The notes under the pieces were generated by a model, which saw only the letters and a list, made by a program, of their open reading frames with translations, made no database searches and had not been told where the DNA came from. The position numbers were made by a program, and so were the translations under genes. Shown here in pieces: positions 31,367 to 31,380 of a stretch of DNA of 31,380 nt; the first letter of the stretch is position 1; each line of letters starts with the position of its first letter. Origin of the DNA: JBBQXY01 sp051004815 (GTDB lineage: Bacteria > Chloroflexota > Ktedonobacteria > Ktedonobacterales > Ktedonobacteraceae); contig JBPCJY010000203.1 of the NCBI GenBank assembly GCA_051004815.1, positions 1 to 31,380 on the forward strand, read 5' to 3'.

Positions 31367-31380
31367 GCGTTCATGAACGC
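31367..31380. other. Palindrome at the right edge, probably a cut terminator hairpin
   Basis: GCGTTCATGAACGC is a perfect 14-base palindrome ending at the last base, preceded by AAAAGGGCA. It lies 27 nt after the lipoprotein stop. The stem may continue beyond the window. Confidence 0.4.

Overview
The window is bacterial chromosomal DNA of mid-range GC (impression about 53-55%), densely packed with core and lineage-specific genes. The mix suggests a Chloroflexota bacterium, most likely of the class Ktedonobacteria: a core alaS/ruvX/mltG/uppP block interrupted by an FtsA-like actin and a membrane-anchored baseplate-J-like protein, a STAND-TPR ATPase, a fused membrane/spermidine-synthase protein, proline-rich single-pass proteins and very long perfect intergenic hairpins. 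The assignment is inferred from protein style; no rRNA or tRNA gene is present to confirm it. I see no CRISPR array, transposase, phage structural operon or plasmid gene.

Layout. (1) 1-3502, minus strand: a stand-alone Pnkp-type polynucleotide kinase followed 23 nt later by a very large FtsX-type ABC permease that runs off the left edge. The permease is open at the edge, so it is easily missed. (2) 3759-13464, plus strand: alaS, an FtsA-like ATPase, a baseplate-J-like membrane protein, a 131-bp palindrome, ruvX, mltG and uppP. alaS-ruvX-mltG is a familiar bacterial neighbourhood; here an uncharacterised actin/membrane-protein pair sits inside it, next to peptidoglycan enzymes. Two tiny sibling membrane proteins follow. 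(3) 14114-15169: a 27-bp perfect hairpin, then fmt on the minus strand. (4) 15352-20146, plus strand: STAND-TPR ATPase, membrane-fused spermidine-synthase-like protein and a metal-dependent cyclase/hydrolase, closed by a strong terminator. (5) 20214-22061, minus strand: YbdK-type carboxylate-amine ligase and cytidine deaminase. (6) 22514-24898, plus strand: an orphan OmpR-family response regulator, a degenerate GGDEF + MshEN protein and an excisionase-like helix-turn-helix protein. TTAACC-type direct repeats lie upstream of the last two. (7) 25041-25961, minus strand: a proline-rich single-pass membrane protein. (8) 26208-31339, plus strand: an ABC exporter with a C-terminal FHA domain, a membrane-tethered beta-propeller, a short crotonase-fold enzyme and a lipoprotein.

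How the genes may work together. The best candidates for an undescribed system are the FtsA-like/baseplate-J-like pair within the cell-wall operon, and the response regulator/degenerate GGDEF-MshEN/HTH cluster, which looks like a signalling unit that may read c-di-GMP or a partner ATPase rather than make c-di-GMP. The FHA-tagged ABC exporter suggests control by a Ser/Thr kinase. Families were assigned from motifs read by eye; no database search was run.
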